This document shows, piece after piece, positions 14,725-24,883 of a DNA stretch of 43,489 nt. The stretch lies in the NCBI GenBank assembly GCA_022868165.1, contig JALHYA010000018.1, positions 1 through 43,489 of the forward strand, in the 5' to 3' direction. Source of the stretch: Patescibacteria group bacterium (GTDB lineage: Bacteria; Patescibacteriota; Microgenomatia; UBA8517). Position 1 is the first letter of the stretch. The number at the start of each line of letters is the position of its first letter. The position numbers were made by a program, and so were the translations under genes. The notes under the pieces were generated by a model. The model was not told the origin of the DNA, searched no databases, and worked only from the letters and a program-made list of their open reading frames with translations.

Positions 14725-15434
14725 ATCGACTTTGAGGACCTTCTGTAAGCACAAAATTCGCAGGTAGCCGAGGAATAGGGAATATTATCCGAATCCAAAA
14801 CCTTTTTAATTTCAAAAATAGTCGGCTCGACCCAAGAGTCGTCTCCCCTGTGAGCAAGAATTGAAAGCTCAAATTCCAATTTTCCGTCGAATTTGTCCCG
14901 CCCTTTTTGGGCATTAGCGAAAACAAAATATCCCGTGTCGTTAACTTTGAATCCGCTTTTTCTGTATATCCACTGATAAATTTCCATCTGCCTTTTATAT
15001 CCCTGCTTCCATTTGTCCTCGAGAGAAATTTCCGCTTCGGTGGAAGTGGATTTGTAATCCACAATCAGAAGTTCTTTTTTGGGATTGACCCAAATATCGT
15101 CAATCGCGCCGGTGATTATCAGATTGGTTCCCTCGTGAAGATATTCTTTTCCTTTGAAATTGTCCCGCCAAATATCCATGTCGGGATGCTCGTATGGAAT
15201 TGCATCCACTTTATATTTTTTCATCAGTTCATGCGCCTCGCCTTTTTTTCTTAATAAATCGAATTCCTTTTTCAAAAGCGCATCAACCGCGGAGTTAAGA
15301 GGCCAGCCCGGCAGCGAAGGACGCGCTATACCGAGTTTTCTGTCCATATAAAAACATTTTGGACATTCTATAAAAAGGTCGATTTTGCTGCGGCTTAATT
15401 TGAATGGAAACTTGCTCCTCGGGTTATATATCAT
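14721..15434 (-). CDS. PD-(D/E)XK nuclease, RecB/Cas4-like, with probable Fe-S cysteines
   Basis: A 237-residue protein. LSRSKIDLFIECPKCFYMDRKLG opens the domain. GAIDDIW and LLIVDYKST supply the Asp and D-x-K of the PD-(D/E)XK core, and QMEIYQWIYRK is the QxxxY motif. Cysteines at ECPKC and CEFCAYR bracket the domain like the 4Fe-4S ligands of AddB/Cas4-type nucleases (family knowledge; the cluster is inferred). No Cas genes or CRISPR repeats are nearby, so a DNA-repair exonuclease is more likely. The track begins 12 codons earlier. ATG 15434 gives an ATGA overlap with hppA and the family-like start MIYNPRSKFPFKLSRSK. Confidence 0.85.
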   Translation of the reverse strand: MIYNPRSKFPFKLSRSKIDLFIECPKCFYMDRKLGIARPSLPGWPLNSAVDALLKKEFDLLRKKGEAHELMKKYKVDAIPYEHPDMDIWRDNFKGKEYLHEGTNLIITGAIDDIWVNPKKELLIVDYKSTSTEAEISLEDKWKQGYKRQMEIYQWIYRKSGFKVNDTGYFVFANAQKGRDKFDGKLEFELSILAHRGDDSWVEPTIFEIKKVLDSDNIPYSSATCEFCAYRRSSKSI

Positions 15435-17668
15435 GCCGTAGGGGAAACTTTCGTTTGCTTGCTTTGCCAAATTGACCAGGCGAGAATTACAAAAATTATT
15501 ACAATTGCGACATATGCGCCGGGAGTTCCCGAATACTGAACAATTACGGGAGCGGCCAAAAGGCTAATAAGATTTACTACCTTAATCATAGGGTTAAGTG
15601 CCGGCCCTGCGGTATCTTTAAGAGGGTCTCCTACTGTGTCTCCTTCGACGGAAGCTTTATGGGCATCCGAACCCTTTCCGCCCAAATTTCCGTCTTCAAT
15701 AAACTTCTTTGCATTATCCATTGCCCCCCCGCCGACAGCCATAAATACGGCCAAAAGCTGTCCGCTTAAAATTACTCCGGCCAAAAATCCTCCCAAAGCT
15801 TCTACATTAAAGATTAGACCTACCAATATAGGTAAGCCAATCGAAAGAGCGACCAATGGAACGAGTTCCTTTTGTGCGGCTCCAGTTGTAATTGAAACGA
15901 CCTTGTCATATTCCGGAATTTTCGTTCCTTCCATTACTCCCGGGACCTTGAACTGTTTTCTTACTTCCTCGACAACCTTATTTGCACCTCGGGCTACCGC
16001 CTTAATGCAGAATGAGGAAAATATAAACGGCAAAGCGCCTCCTATTAGAAAACCTATTACTCCGCCAAGTGCGGAAACGCTAATGGACGAAAGAACCTGC
16101 ATTCCAAGTCTTGCTTGCACAATTCCTATATCCGTAACGTAGGAGAAGAATAAACTTGTCGCCGCAACGACCGCGGAGGCGATGGCAATTTGCTTGGTTA
16201 TGGCTTTGGTTGTATTTCCTACGGCGTCCAACTCGGCCATAATTTTGTAAGCCTCGGGGCCTACGTGGGCCATCTCCCCTATTCCGTTGGCATTATCCGA
16301 AATAGGACCGAAAGAATCCATTGCGACATTATTTCCCGTCAACGAAAGCATTCCGATGCCAATCATTGCAACCCCGTAAAGCATATAAATTGGCGCATAA
16401 CCCCAGTAAATTAACATGCTTGATGCCAATGCCAAAACGATTACCAAGACGCTCCAAACCGATGCCTCCATTCCGACAGCCAAACCGGAGAGAATGGTTG
16501 TTGCCGGACCGGTTTTGGTGGACTCCACAATTTCCTGGACAGGCCCTTTCTTGTATGAGGTGAAGTAGGAAGTAAGCGGGTTAAATACCACGGCCAAAAT
16601 AATTCCTACGGTATTAAGAAGTGCCAGTCTCCAGTCGGCATAGAATATTGAAAAAACGAAGGCCACAACGATAGTAAATACGCTGGAAAGTTCATAGGAG
16701 CGAAACATCGCCTCTTCCGCGTCTTTGGCCCGGAAAAACTTGACAGGGAATTTTTCCCAAAAAGGAACGGCCAGAGTTCCGATTATCGATGATACAACTC
16801 CAATTGCCCGGACTATTAACGGATAAACTATCCAAAAAGTGTGTCCGGTCAGATGGAAAAGAACCAATCCCAAAATTAAGGCGGAAACAATTGTTACCTC
16901 GTATGATTCAAAAATATCCGCCGCCATTCCGGCGCAGTCGCCGACATTGTCTCCGACCAAATCCGCAATAACCCCGGCGTTTCTCGGGTCATCTTCGGGA
17001 AGACCCTTTTCAACTTTACCGACCAAGTCCGCCCCGACGTCTGCGGATTTTGTATAAATTCCTCCGCCGATTCTCATAAAAAGTGCAACCAAAGTTCCTC
17101 CGAAACCGAAGCCCAAAAGCGCATCGGGCGCGGCTTTGCCGAAAATCATAAATATTATCGTTCCGCCCAAAAGCCCGAGTCCGTCGGTCAGCATTCCCGT
17201 AAATGTTCCTCCGCGATATGCAACCGTCAGAGCTTTATTGTAGTTTTCTTTAACGGCTTGGGCGGTAACCCTGATGTTGCTTTCGATTGCCACGCGCATT
17301 CCGAGTTGTCCGACTAAAGTAGAAAAAGAAGCACCGATAATAAAGGCGATAGTTCGGCCCAAAGCAATCACTATCACAGCGCTGTTGCCAAAACGGGCGA
17401 CCGCTTCTTTGGAAGGCGGAACAATATAAACGGAAAGAAAAAGAATCACCGTTAAGGGAATTAAAACCAAGAAAATTGTTTTGAGTTGGCGTCCCAAATA
17501 TCCCTCCGCGCCTTTGCGGATGGCCCGCCAGACTTCCTGCATTTTTTCCGAGCCTTTGTCAAAACTTATCGTGTCTCGCCAAAGCCAGATGGCATAGACC
17601 AGTGCCGCAAGTGCCACTCCGACAACGCCTTTTAGCATTGTCTGTTCAAGAATTGAAAGCTCGTTCAT
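15431..17668 (-). CDS. hppA: Membrane-bound proton-translocating pyrophosphatase (K+-independent type)
   Basis: A 745-residue integral membrane protein with the hallmarks of H+-PPase, which couples pyrophosphate hydrolysis to ion pumping. GGGIYTKSADVGADLVGKVE is followed by DDPRNAGVIADLVGDNVGDC. A second substrate-binding block appears late (GKGSDAHKASVEGDTVGDPLKDTAGP). About 16 hydrophobic segments fit the family. The motif GNTTKAITK has Lys where K+-dependent enzymes have Ala (GNTTAA), so by established family knowledge it should be K+-independent and H+-pumping. It would save energy by using pyrophosphate from biosynthesis. It has its own promoter and is first in a unit with the nuclease. 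Confidence 0.96.
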   Translation of the reverse strand: MNELSILEQTMLKGVVGVALAALVYAIWLWRDTISFDKGSEKMQEVWRAIRKGAEGYLGRQLKTIFLVLIPLTVILFLSVYIVPPSKEAVARFGNSAVIVIALGRTIAFIIGASFSTLVGQLGMRVAIESNIRVTAQAVKENYNKALTVAYRGGTFTGMLTDGLGLLGGTIIFMIFGKAAPDALLGFGFGGTLVALFMRIGGGIYTKSADVGADLVGKVEKGLPEDDPRNAGVIADLVGDNVGDCAGMAADIFESYEVTIVSALILGLVLFHLTGHTFWIVYPLIVRAIGVVSSIIGTLAVPFWEKFPVKFFRAKDAEEAMFRSYELSSVFTIVVAFVFSIFYADWRLALLNTVGIILAVVFNPLTSYFTSYKKGPVQEIVESTKTGPATTILSGLAVGMEASVWSVLVIVLALASSMLIYWGYAPIYMLYGVAMIGIGMLSLTGNNVAMDSFGPISDNANGIGEMAHVGPEAYKIMAELDAVGNTTKAITKQIAIASAVVAATSLFFSYVTDIGIVQARLGMQVLSSISVSALGGVIGFLIGGALPFIFSSFCIKAVARGANKVVEEVRKQFKVPGVMEGTKIPEYDKVVSITTGAAQKELVPLVALSIGLPILVGLIFNVEALGGFLAGVILSGQLLAVFMAVGGGAMDNAKKFIEDGNLGGKGSDAHKASVEGDTVGDPLKDTAGPALNPMIKVVNLISLLAAPVIVQYSGTPGAYVAIVIIFVILAWSIWQSKQTKVSPTA

Positions 17669-17677
17669 TATGAGTCA

Positions 17678-17706
17678 ATTCTATTTGAGGCTTTGGAGTA
17701 TTTCAA
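17678..17706 (-). promoter_or_regulatory. hppA: Promoter of hppA
   Basis: On the minus strand: TTGAAA, 17-nt spacer, TAGAAT, then 9 nt to the ATG. The expected leader is only a couple of nucleotides. Confidence 0.65.
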
Positions 17707-17715
17707 CGGCTAATT

Positions 17716-19683
<1,968 letters not shown>

Positions 19684-19686
19684 TCA

Positions 19687-19715
19687 ATTATACCGCTAAT
19701 TTGCCTCAAGTTGAA
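19687..19715 (-). promoter_or_regulatory. gyrB: Promoter of gyrB
   Basis: On the minus strand: TTCAAC, 17-nt spacer, TATAAT, then 12 nt to ATG. The -35 lies inside the end of the upstream delta'-like gene. Confidence 0.5.
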
Positions 19716-20304
19716 CCACCAAATGGGTAAGTTGCATAGTCACATTTCCGTTTTGTTTTAGGGCCCGCCTGGTAGTGTTTGCGGCCTTTAGGAATCTTGA
19801 TATTAGCGGTAAGTTGGTACTTGTTGCCAGTTTTTCGTGACACGCCAAAATAAAATTTTCGGTGAAAACCAGCGCCTCGTCGCGCTTTCTAATCGTTTCC
19901 GTGAAGGCCAATCGTTCCCCGATATCCATTTTAATAAAGTCCTGCGCATTCTTGTCTCCCTGCACTTGCCGGTAGCCCGTTTTTATTATTTGGCATCGGG
20001 ACAAAATTGTCGGCAAGACGCCTCTAACACTCGCGGCGGTCAAAATAAAATAAAGATTTTCCTGAGGTTCCTCCAGATTTTTTAAAAAGGCATTCAGGCC
20101 TTCGGTTGTGGCGTTATCGATTCTTCGAACAACAATCGCCGTCGGTTCCGAGATAGTCAGGGAAACAAAGGAGTTAAGAGCCCTAACATCATCAATTTTG
20201 GCGAGAGGAAAATTTAGCGTTTTTACTTTTAGTTTCTTTGCAAGTGCTTCAATACTATTTTCTATGTACTCTGCACTATTTCCTATTATTAAATACGCGT
20301 GCAT
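19696..20304 (-). CDS. holB: DNA polymerase III delta'-like clamp-loader subunit
   Basis: A 202-residue protein of the DnaX/HolB AAA+ type. ATTEGLNAFLKNLEEPQENLYFILT followed by VLPTILSRCQII is the conserved E-E-P and SRC region of clamp-loader subunits. The N terminus (MHAYLIIGNSAEYIE) lacks the Walker A lysine of an active ATPase, which fits delta' rather than gamma/tau. It is shorter than E. coli HolB, as is common in reduced genomes. The track begins 13 codons upstream. ATG 20304 gives the natural start and overlaps, head to head, the ATG of a short plus-strand ORF. It precedes gyrB. Confidence 0.8.
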   Translation of the reverse strand: MHAYLIIGNSAEYIENSIEALAKKLKVKTLNFPLAKIDDVRALNSFVSLTISEPTAIVVRRIDNATTEGLNAFLKNLEEPQENLYFILTAASVRGVLPTILSRCQIIKTGYRQVQGDKNAQDFIKMDIGERLAFTETIRKRDEALVFTENFILACHEKLATSTNLPLISRFLKAANTTRRALKQNGNVTMQLTHLVVQLEAN

Positions 20305-20410
20305 GACGAAAATCAGTATCAGCGTAAAGGATAAAGCTGTCAAGACCCTTGAAGAGAATATCCGTTTCCTTCATAATGGAAAACAGGTCAACGAGTTGAT
20401 AGTTGGCTGA
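20303..20410 (+). CDS. Possible 35-aa leader protein before pilB
   Basis: A short ORF starting MTKISISVKDKAVKTLEENI and ending QVNELIVG. The residues before this Met in the track frame are antisense to the delta'-like gene and are not credible. A TAAATA lies exactly 7 nt before this ATG, the same geometry as the leaderless genes in this window. Its first strand and helix vaguely resemble a ribbon-helix-helix DNA-binding start, but it is too short to assign. The stop lies 15 nt before the pilB ATG. It could be a real small protein, a regulatory leader or chance. Confidence 0.35.
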   Translation: MTKISISVKDKAVKTLEENIRFLHNGKQVNELIVG

Positions 20411-20425
20411 TGTTTGTTTGTCAAG

Positions 20426-22168
20426 ATGCCCAATACTACTGCCGCCAATACGCCCATAACAAACGGAGATTCTGCCTTAAGTTTGGCAGATATTTTGGTC
20501 AGCCAAGGCGCTCTTCCCCTGGAGCGGGCAAAAGAAATAAAGCTTGCGGAAATTCAGACCGGTACTCCACAGGAGGATCTTCTTAAAAAGCAGAACCTTG
20601 TTTCCGACGAAGCACTGGTAAAGGCGAAGGCCACTCTATATAACATTCCTTTTGTGGATTTGGGTCTTATTCCCGTAGTTCCCGAAGCCCTGGCAGTTTT
20701 ATCCCAAGAAGTCGCTTCACGTTTTAAGGTTTTCCCCGTTTCGGTCGATAAGGTAAATAAAGTTTTGGTTCTGGCGATGGCCGACCCTCTTAACCTTACG
20801 GCCATCGAATTTGTTGAGCAAAAAACCGGAATGCGGGTGAAACCCGAGGCCGCCGTTCTTTCAAAAATCGACGAATTTATCGAAACAAGGTATCAAACCT
20901 CGCTTAGCGAAGAAGTAGGGGAAGCATTAAAAGAGGTTGAGCCGGAAAAAGTCCAGCGGACCCTCCAGGCCACAAAAACGGGCTACATAAGGGAAGAAAA
21001 AATCTCCGAAATTGTCAGCCAGATTTTGGAGTTTGCGGTTCGGGCCAGAGCAAGCGATATCCACATAGAATCGGAGGAAAAAGCAACCCGGGTGCGCTAC
21101 AGAATCGACGGAATTCTGCAGGAAAAGCTGACTATTCCCAAAGAGCTGCACGACTCGCTGGTCTCAAGAATAAAAATTCTTTCGGGAATGAAAATAGACG
21201 AAAGAAGGATTCCGCAAGACGGAAGATTCAATTTCAAAGCGGCCGACGAGGAGGTTGACCTTCGTGTTTCTTCCCTGCCGACAACATGGGGAGAAAAGGT
21301 GGTTATGAGACTTCTTAAAAAAAGCGGAGGTGTTCCGGAATTGACGGAACTGGGCCTCAGGGGTAGGGCTTTGAAAAACCTTCACGATGCGATTTTGGTT
21401 CCCCACGGAATTATTCTTATCTGCGGACCTACCGGAAGCGGTAAAACGACTACGCTTTATTCGATTATCTCAAAAATTAGTACCCCCAAGGTAAATATTG
21501 TGACTTTGGAGGACCCTATCGAATATAAAATTCCGGGCGTTAATCAGGTGCAGGTTAACCCGGCTGCGGGTCTTACATTTGCTTCCGGACTAAGGTCTTT
21601 CTTAAGACAGGACCCCAATATTATTCTCGTCGGCGAAATCAGGGACCGCGAAACGGCGGATTTGGCTATCCAGGCTTCTTTGACTGGGCATTTGGTCTTC
21701 TCTACCCTGCATACAAATGATGCTTCCGGGGCCCTGCCCCGCCTTTTGGATATGGGAGCGGAGCCATATCTTTTGGCATCTTCAATTACGGCAATTGTCG
21801 CCCAAAGAATCGTAAGAAAAGTTCACGAAAAATGCAAGGTGGCCTATGACCCCGACCCCAAAGTGGTCGCGGAAATGAAGAATGTTTTGGGAGCCTTGTG
21901 GGCTCCAAGCACGCAGGCGGTAAAGTTTTATAAGGGCCAGGGAGATCCCGAGTGTAACAACACCGGATACTTCGGCCGGGTCGGAATTTTTGAAGTTCTT
22001 CCGGCAACCGAGAAAATCGGCAGGCTTATTTTGGAAAGAGCAGCGTCGAGTGATATCGAAAAAGTTGCCCACGAAGAAGGCATGGTGACCTTGAAACAGG
22101 ACGGTTACTTGAAAGTAATAGAAGGAATTACGACGGTCGAGGAAGTTCTTAGGGTTGCACAAGTATGA
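20426..22168 (+). CDS. pilB: Type IV pilus assembly ATPase PilB (GspE family)
   Basis: A 580-residue extension ATPase. Residues ~10-150 are the MshEN/GspE-II N-terminal domain (LSLADILVSQGALPLERAKEI). The ATPase core has Walker A ICGPTGSGKTTTLYSII, an Asp box VTLEDPIEYKIPGVNQVQVN, Walker B IILVGEIRDRETADLAI and a His box FSTLHTNDASGAL. The usual tetra-cysteine zinc site is reduced: only one Cys remains at each half (HEKCKV and DPECNN, where CxxC is normal), so zinc binding is doubtful. ATG 20426 (MPNTTAANTPITNG) is chosen over an upstream TTG. It is the first gene of pilB-pilT-pilC, with a 4-nt ATGA overlap to pilT. Confidence 0.95.
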   Translation: MPNTTAANTPITNGDSALSLADILVSQGALPLERAKEIKLAEIQTGTPQEDLLKKQNLVSDEALVKAKATLYNIPFVDLGLIPVVPEALAVLSQEVASRFKVFPVSVDKVNKVLVLAMADPLNLTAIEFVEQKTGMRVKPEAAVLSKIDEFIETRYQTSLSEEVGEALKEVEPEKVQRTLQATKTGYIREEKISEIVSQILEFAVRARASDIHIESEEKATRVRYRIDGILQEKLTIPKELHDSLVSRIKILSGMKIDERRIPQDGRFNFKAADEEVDLRVSSLPTTWGEKVVMRLLKKSGGVPELTELGLRGRALKNLHDAILVPHGIILICGPTGSGKTTTLYSIISKISTPKVNIVTLEDPIEYKIPGVNQVQVNPAAGLTFASGLRSFLRQDPNIILVGEIRDRETADLAIQASLTGHLVFSTLHTNDASGALPRLLDMGAEPYLLASSITAIVAQRIVRKVHEKCKVAYDPDPKVVAEMKNVLGALWAPSTQAVKFYKGQGDPECNNTGYFGRVGIFEVLPATEKIGRLILERAASSDIEKVAHEEGMVTLKQDGYLKVIEGITTVEEVLRVAQV

Positions 22169-23217
22169 TGATCAAGGAACTCTTACAGGTTACGGTTGAC
22201 AATAACGCGTCGGATTTGCACATCCTTTCCGGAATTGCGCCGACGATTCGCGTTGACGGCGCTTTGATGCCCCTCAATACTGCTGTTCTTACCCCCGATG
22301 TTATCCAGCAGCTTTTAAAGGAGACTCTGAACTCGGAAGAGTTGGAACGGCTTTCGGTGAATAAAGAAATAGATTTTTCCTTGCCCTTTTCTGATAAAGC
22401 CCGCTTCAGAGTGAATGCCTACACCCAGAAAGGCTCGTATGCGGTAGCTTTCAGAAGAATTCCCATAGAGATTCCCGCAATTGATGCCTTGGGATTACCC
22501 AAAACACTCCACGCATTTACGACCTTAAGACAGGGATTGGTATTGGTGACAGGCCCCACCGGACACGGAAAGTCAACAACGCTTGCCGCAATGCTAAATG
22601 AAATAAATCAAAACAGGCCTGCCCACATAGTTACCATCGAGGACCCGATAGAGTTTGTCTTTAGACCGGCAAAATCGATTGTCTCGCAAAGGGAAATGCA
22701 CCAAGATACTCTTTCGTGGGCAATTGCCTTAAGGAGCGTTCTTCGCGAAGACCCCGATGTGGTTTTGGTCGGTGAAATGCGCGATTATGAAACGATAGCG
22801 GCCGCATTGACGGTTGCGGAAACGGGGCATTTGGTCTTTGCAACCCTGCATACCAATTCCGCTGCCCAAACCGTTGACAGAATCGTCGATGTTTTTCCGG
22901 AAGAGCAGCAGTCCCAAATCCGCCTTCAGCTTTCGAATGTTTTTGAAGCGGTATTTTCCCAAAGGCTTATTCCCGCAATTCCCAAAGGCCGCGTTGTTGC
23001 TTCGGAAATGATGTTGGGAACGACCGCCATTAAAACCGCAATCAGGGAAGGAAAAAGCCACCAGATAGATTCCATTATTCAAACATCAACGGAGGCGGGC
23101 ATGAACACTTTGGAGACCTCTTTGGCCCAGCTCGTTAAGGGTGGCAGAATTACATTGGAAACGGCACAAAGCTACTCCCTAAGACCGGATGAGCTCACCA
23201 GACTTGTGCGTGCTTAG
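22165..23217 (+). CDS. pilT: Type IV pilus retraction ATPase PilT
   Basis: A 350-residue ATPase that powers pilus depolymerisation, and thus twitching and DNA uptake. The N-terminal PAS-like part begins LLQVTVDNNASDLHILSG, typical of PilT. Walker A is VTGPTGHGKSTTLAAML, Walker B VVLVGEMRDYETIAAALT, and His box FATLHTNSAAQTVDRIVDVFP. The AIREGK motif (TAIKTAIREGKSHQI) characteristic of PilT is present and distinguishes it from PilB. Its ATG overlaps the pilB stop (ATGA), and pilC follows after 2 nt. A dedicated PilT implies dynamic, retractable pili. Confidence 0.95.
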   Translation: MMIKELLQVTVDNNASDLHILSGIAPTIRVDGALMPLNTAVLTPDVIQQLLKETLNSEELERLSVNKEIDFSLPFSDKARFRVNAYTQKGSYAVAFRRIPIEIPAIDALGLPKTLHAFTTLRQGLVLVTGPTGHGKSTTLAAMLNEINQNRPAHIVTIEDPIEFVFRPAKSIVSQREMHQDTLSWAIALRSVLREDPDVVLVGEMRDYETIAAALTVAETGHLVFATLHTNSAAQTVDRIVDVFPEEQQSQIRLQLSNVFEAVFSQRLIPAIPKGRVVASEMMLGTTAIKTAIREGKSHQIDSIIQTSTEAGMNTLETSLAQLVKGGRITLETAQSYSLRPDELTRLVRA

Positions 23218-23219
23218 CG

Positions 23220-24425
23220 ATGAAACGATTTAATTACAAAGCCAGGGACAAAACCGGAACGGTTCTCACGGGGGAAGTCGAGGCGACTTCGCCCGAACAC
23301 GCGTCAAAGCTTCTTCACGCAAAAGGATTAATCGTTATTTCCATCAAGGCAAAAATAGATACCCCGTTGGATTTTATACGCAGGTTTAGGGAAAGAATTA
23401 CTCTCCAGGACGTTGCAACATTTACCCGCCAGCTTTCGACAATGGTCAACGCCGGGCTTCCGATTACCGAGGCGCTTTTGATTTTACGTTCTCAGGCAAA
23501 AGGCCCCATGGAAAAGGTTGCCTCGCAGGTTTTGGCGGATGTTGAAGGAGGAGAATCGCTTTCCACTTCAATTTCCCGCCATCCGAAAGTTTTCTCCCCT
23601 ACCTATATTGCATTGGTGCGTTCGGGAGAGGTCGGAGGAGTGCTGGATGATGTTTTGGCCCGTTTGGCGGACGACTTGGAAAAACAGCAGGAGTTTAGCG
23701 GAAAAGTTAAAGGAGCCTTAATTTATCCGGCAATTGTTATTACGGGAATGCTTGCGGTCGGACTTATTATGATGATTTTTGTTATTCCCCGGCTTACTTC
23801 CCTTTATGGCGAGTTTAACGCCAACCTTCCTCTCCCGACCAAAATTCTTATCGGGATTTCCAACATTCTTCTTCGCTTTTGGCCGATATTCCTTTTATTG
23901 GCCGTCGGCGGATTTTACGCATTCCAGCTATATAGAAAAACTGTTCCCGGCAGACGAAGAACAGATGAACTCATTTTAAAGCTTCCGATTATCGGAGATT
24001 TGCAAAGACAAGTTCTTTTGACGGACATCACAAGGACGCTAAGTCTTATGGTTGGAGCAGGCGTATCTATATTGGATGCCCTAAATATAACAGCGGGAGT
24101 TGTAAACAACGTAGTTCTCTCCGAGGCATTGAAAGATTCGGCAAAGCAGGTTGAAAAGGGTTTCCCTGTCGCCTACTCTTTCGCCAAACACCCCGAAGCT
24201 TTTCCATTTATTTTGTCCCAAATGATTGCGGTAGGAGAAGAAACAGGGAAGATGGAGGATGTTTTAAAGAAAATAAGCCATGTTTTTGAGGTAGAAAGCG
24301 ACCAGAGGGTTAAAACTTTAACGGCAGCAATTGAACCTTTGGTTATGATTCTTCTTGGAGTCGGCGTCGGCTTCCTTGTCATCGCCGTCATCCTCCCCAT
24401 ATACAATTTAACTTCCCAATTCTGA
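23220..24425 (+). CDS. pilC: Type IV pilus inner-membrane platform protein PilC
   Basis: A 401-residue GspF/PilC platform protein on which PilB and PilT act. It starts MKRFNYKARDKTGTVLTGEVEA, the usual family opening. It has two homologous T2SSF domains. The first contains FTRQLSTMVNAGLPITEALLIL and ALVRSGEVGGVLDDVLARLADDLEKQ. The second contains TLSLMVGAGVSILDALNI and MIAVGEETGKMEDVLKKISHVFE. Three hydrophobic segments are apparent, the last at the very C terminus (PLVMILLGVGVGFLVIAVILPIYNL). It closes the pilB-T-C unit. The gene-free, hairpin-rich gap follows. Confidence 0.95.
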   Translation: MKRFNYKARDKTGTVLTGEVEATSPEHASKLLHAKGLIVISIKAKIDTPLDFIRRFRERITLQDVATFTRQLSTMVNAGLPITEALLILRSQAKGPMEKVASQVLADVEGGESLSTSISRHPKVFSPTYIALVRSGEVGGVLDDVLARLADDLEKQQEFSGKVKGALIYPAIVITGMLAVGLIMMIFVIPRLTSLYGEFNANLPLPTKILIGISNILLRFWPIFLLLAVGGFYAFQLYRKTVPGRRRTDELILKLPIIGDLQRQVLLTDITRTLSLMVGAGVSILDALNITAGVVNNVVLSEALKDSAKQVEKGFPVAYSFAKHPEAFPFILSQMIAVGEETGKMEDVLKKISHVFEVESDQRVKTLTAAIEPLVMILLGVGVGFLVIAVILPIYNLTSQF

Positions 24426-24446
24426 TTTTCTGTACTCGGCAATAAG

Positions 24447-24718
24447 GGCGAGCTTTGTCGGAATTCATTTTTGAAAAACTCTCGTCGAGTATTTCAGTTA
24501 CGAAAAAATTTCCCGCTCCTCGCTTGCGTCTCGCCCTACCGCCGTAGTCAGGGTAATTCGTTAACCTTATTAAGGTAGTGCTCGACACATTTTCAAAAAT
24601 GAATTCCTCGCGCTCGCCTAAAAAGATGAGATATTTAGCGCGAGGTATCCTTTTTGAGCAAGCTGTCGGAGCCAGACGCAGAAGAAACAATGTTATAAAA
24701 GGCCATTTGTTGTCTGGC
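24447..24718. ncRNA. Hairpin-rich gene-free interval between pilC and the pilin operon
   Basis: No convincing protein lies between 24426 and 24883. The interval instead holds a perfect 17-bp inverted repeat, GAATTCATTTTTGAAAA (24461-24477) with its complement at 24590-24606. It is flanked by GGCGAGC/GCTCGCC (24447, 24612) and, inside, by GTCGAG/CTCGAC. CCTCGCGCT/AGCGCGAGG (24606, 24637) forms a competing hairpin. GCCAGAC/GTCTGGC (24671, 24712) forms a third. Mutually exclusive stems suggest a structured or regulatory RNA, or a palindromic repeat element. Strand and class are undetermined. It resembles no RNA family I recognise. Confidence 0.4.
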
Positions 24719-24837
24719 GAGACAGCAGGAGGCGCATGAGAAAAATATTGTTGATGGTAGCGGAGCGAACTACGGTTGAGAAAAAAGCGATACCGACTCA
24801 GCTAAATATCGGTTATGTCTATATTCGTGGGTAGGAC

Positions 24838-24866
24838 TTGACAAGTACTTTTAAGTTCTTTACATT
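24838..24866 (+). promoter_or_regulatory. Promoter of the pilin operon
   Basis: TTGACA, 17-nt spacer, TACATT. The first pilin ATG is 17 nt downstream of the -10. This separates the long pilin/pilM-N-O unit from pilB-T-C. Confidence 0.65.
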
Positions 24867-24883
24867 AAATATAGACACTTAAA

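Noticed and set aside
14721-15434. A Cas4 gene
   Set aside because: No cas neighbours and no CRISPR repeats in the window; the fold and cysteines are shared with repair nucleases.
24388-24690. Minus-strand 100-codon ORF across the end of pilC and the palindromic interval
   Set aside because: It overlaps pilC antisense, has no RBS, and its residues derive from inverted repeats.
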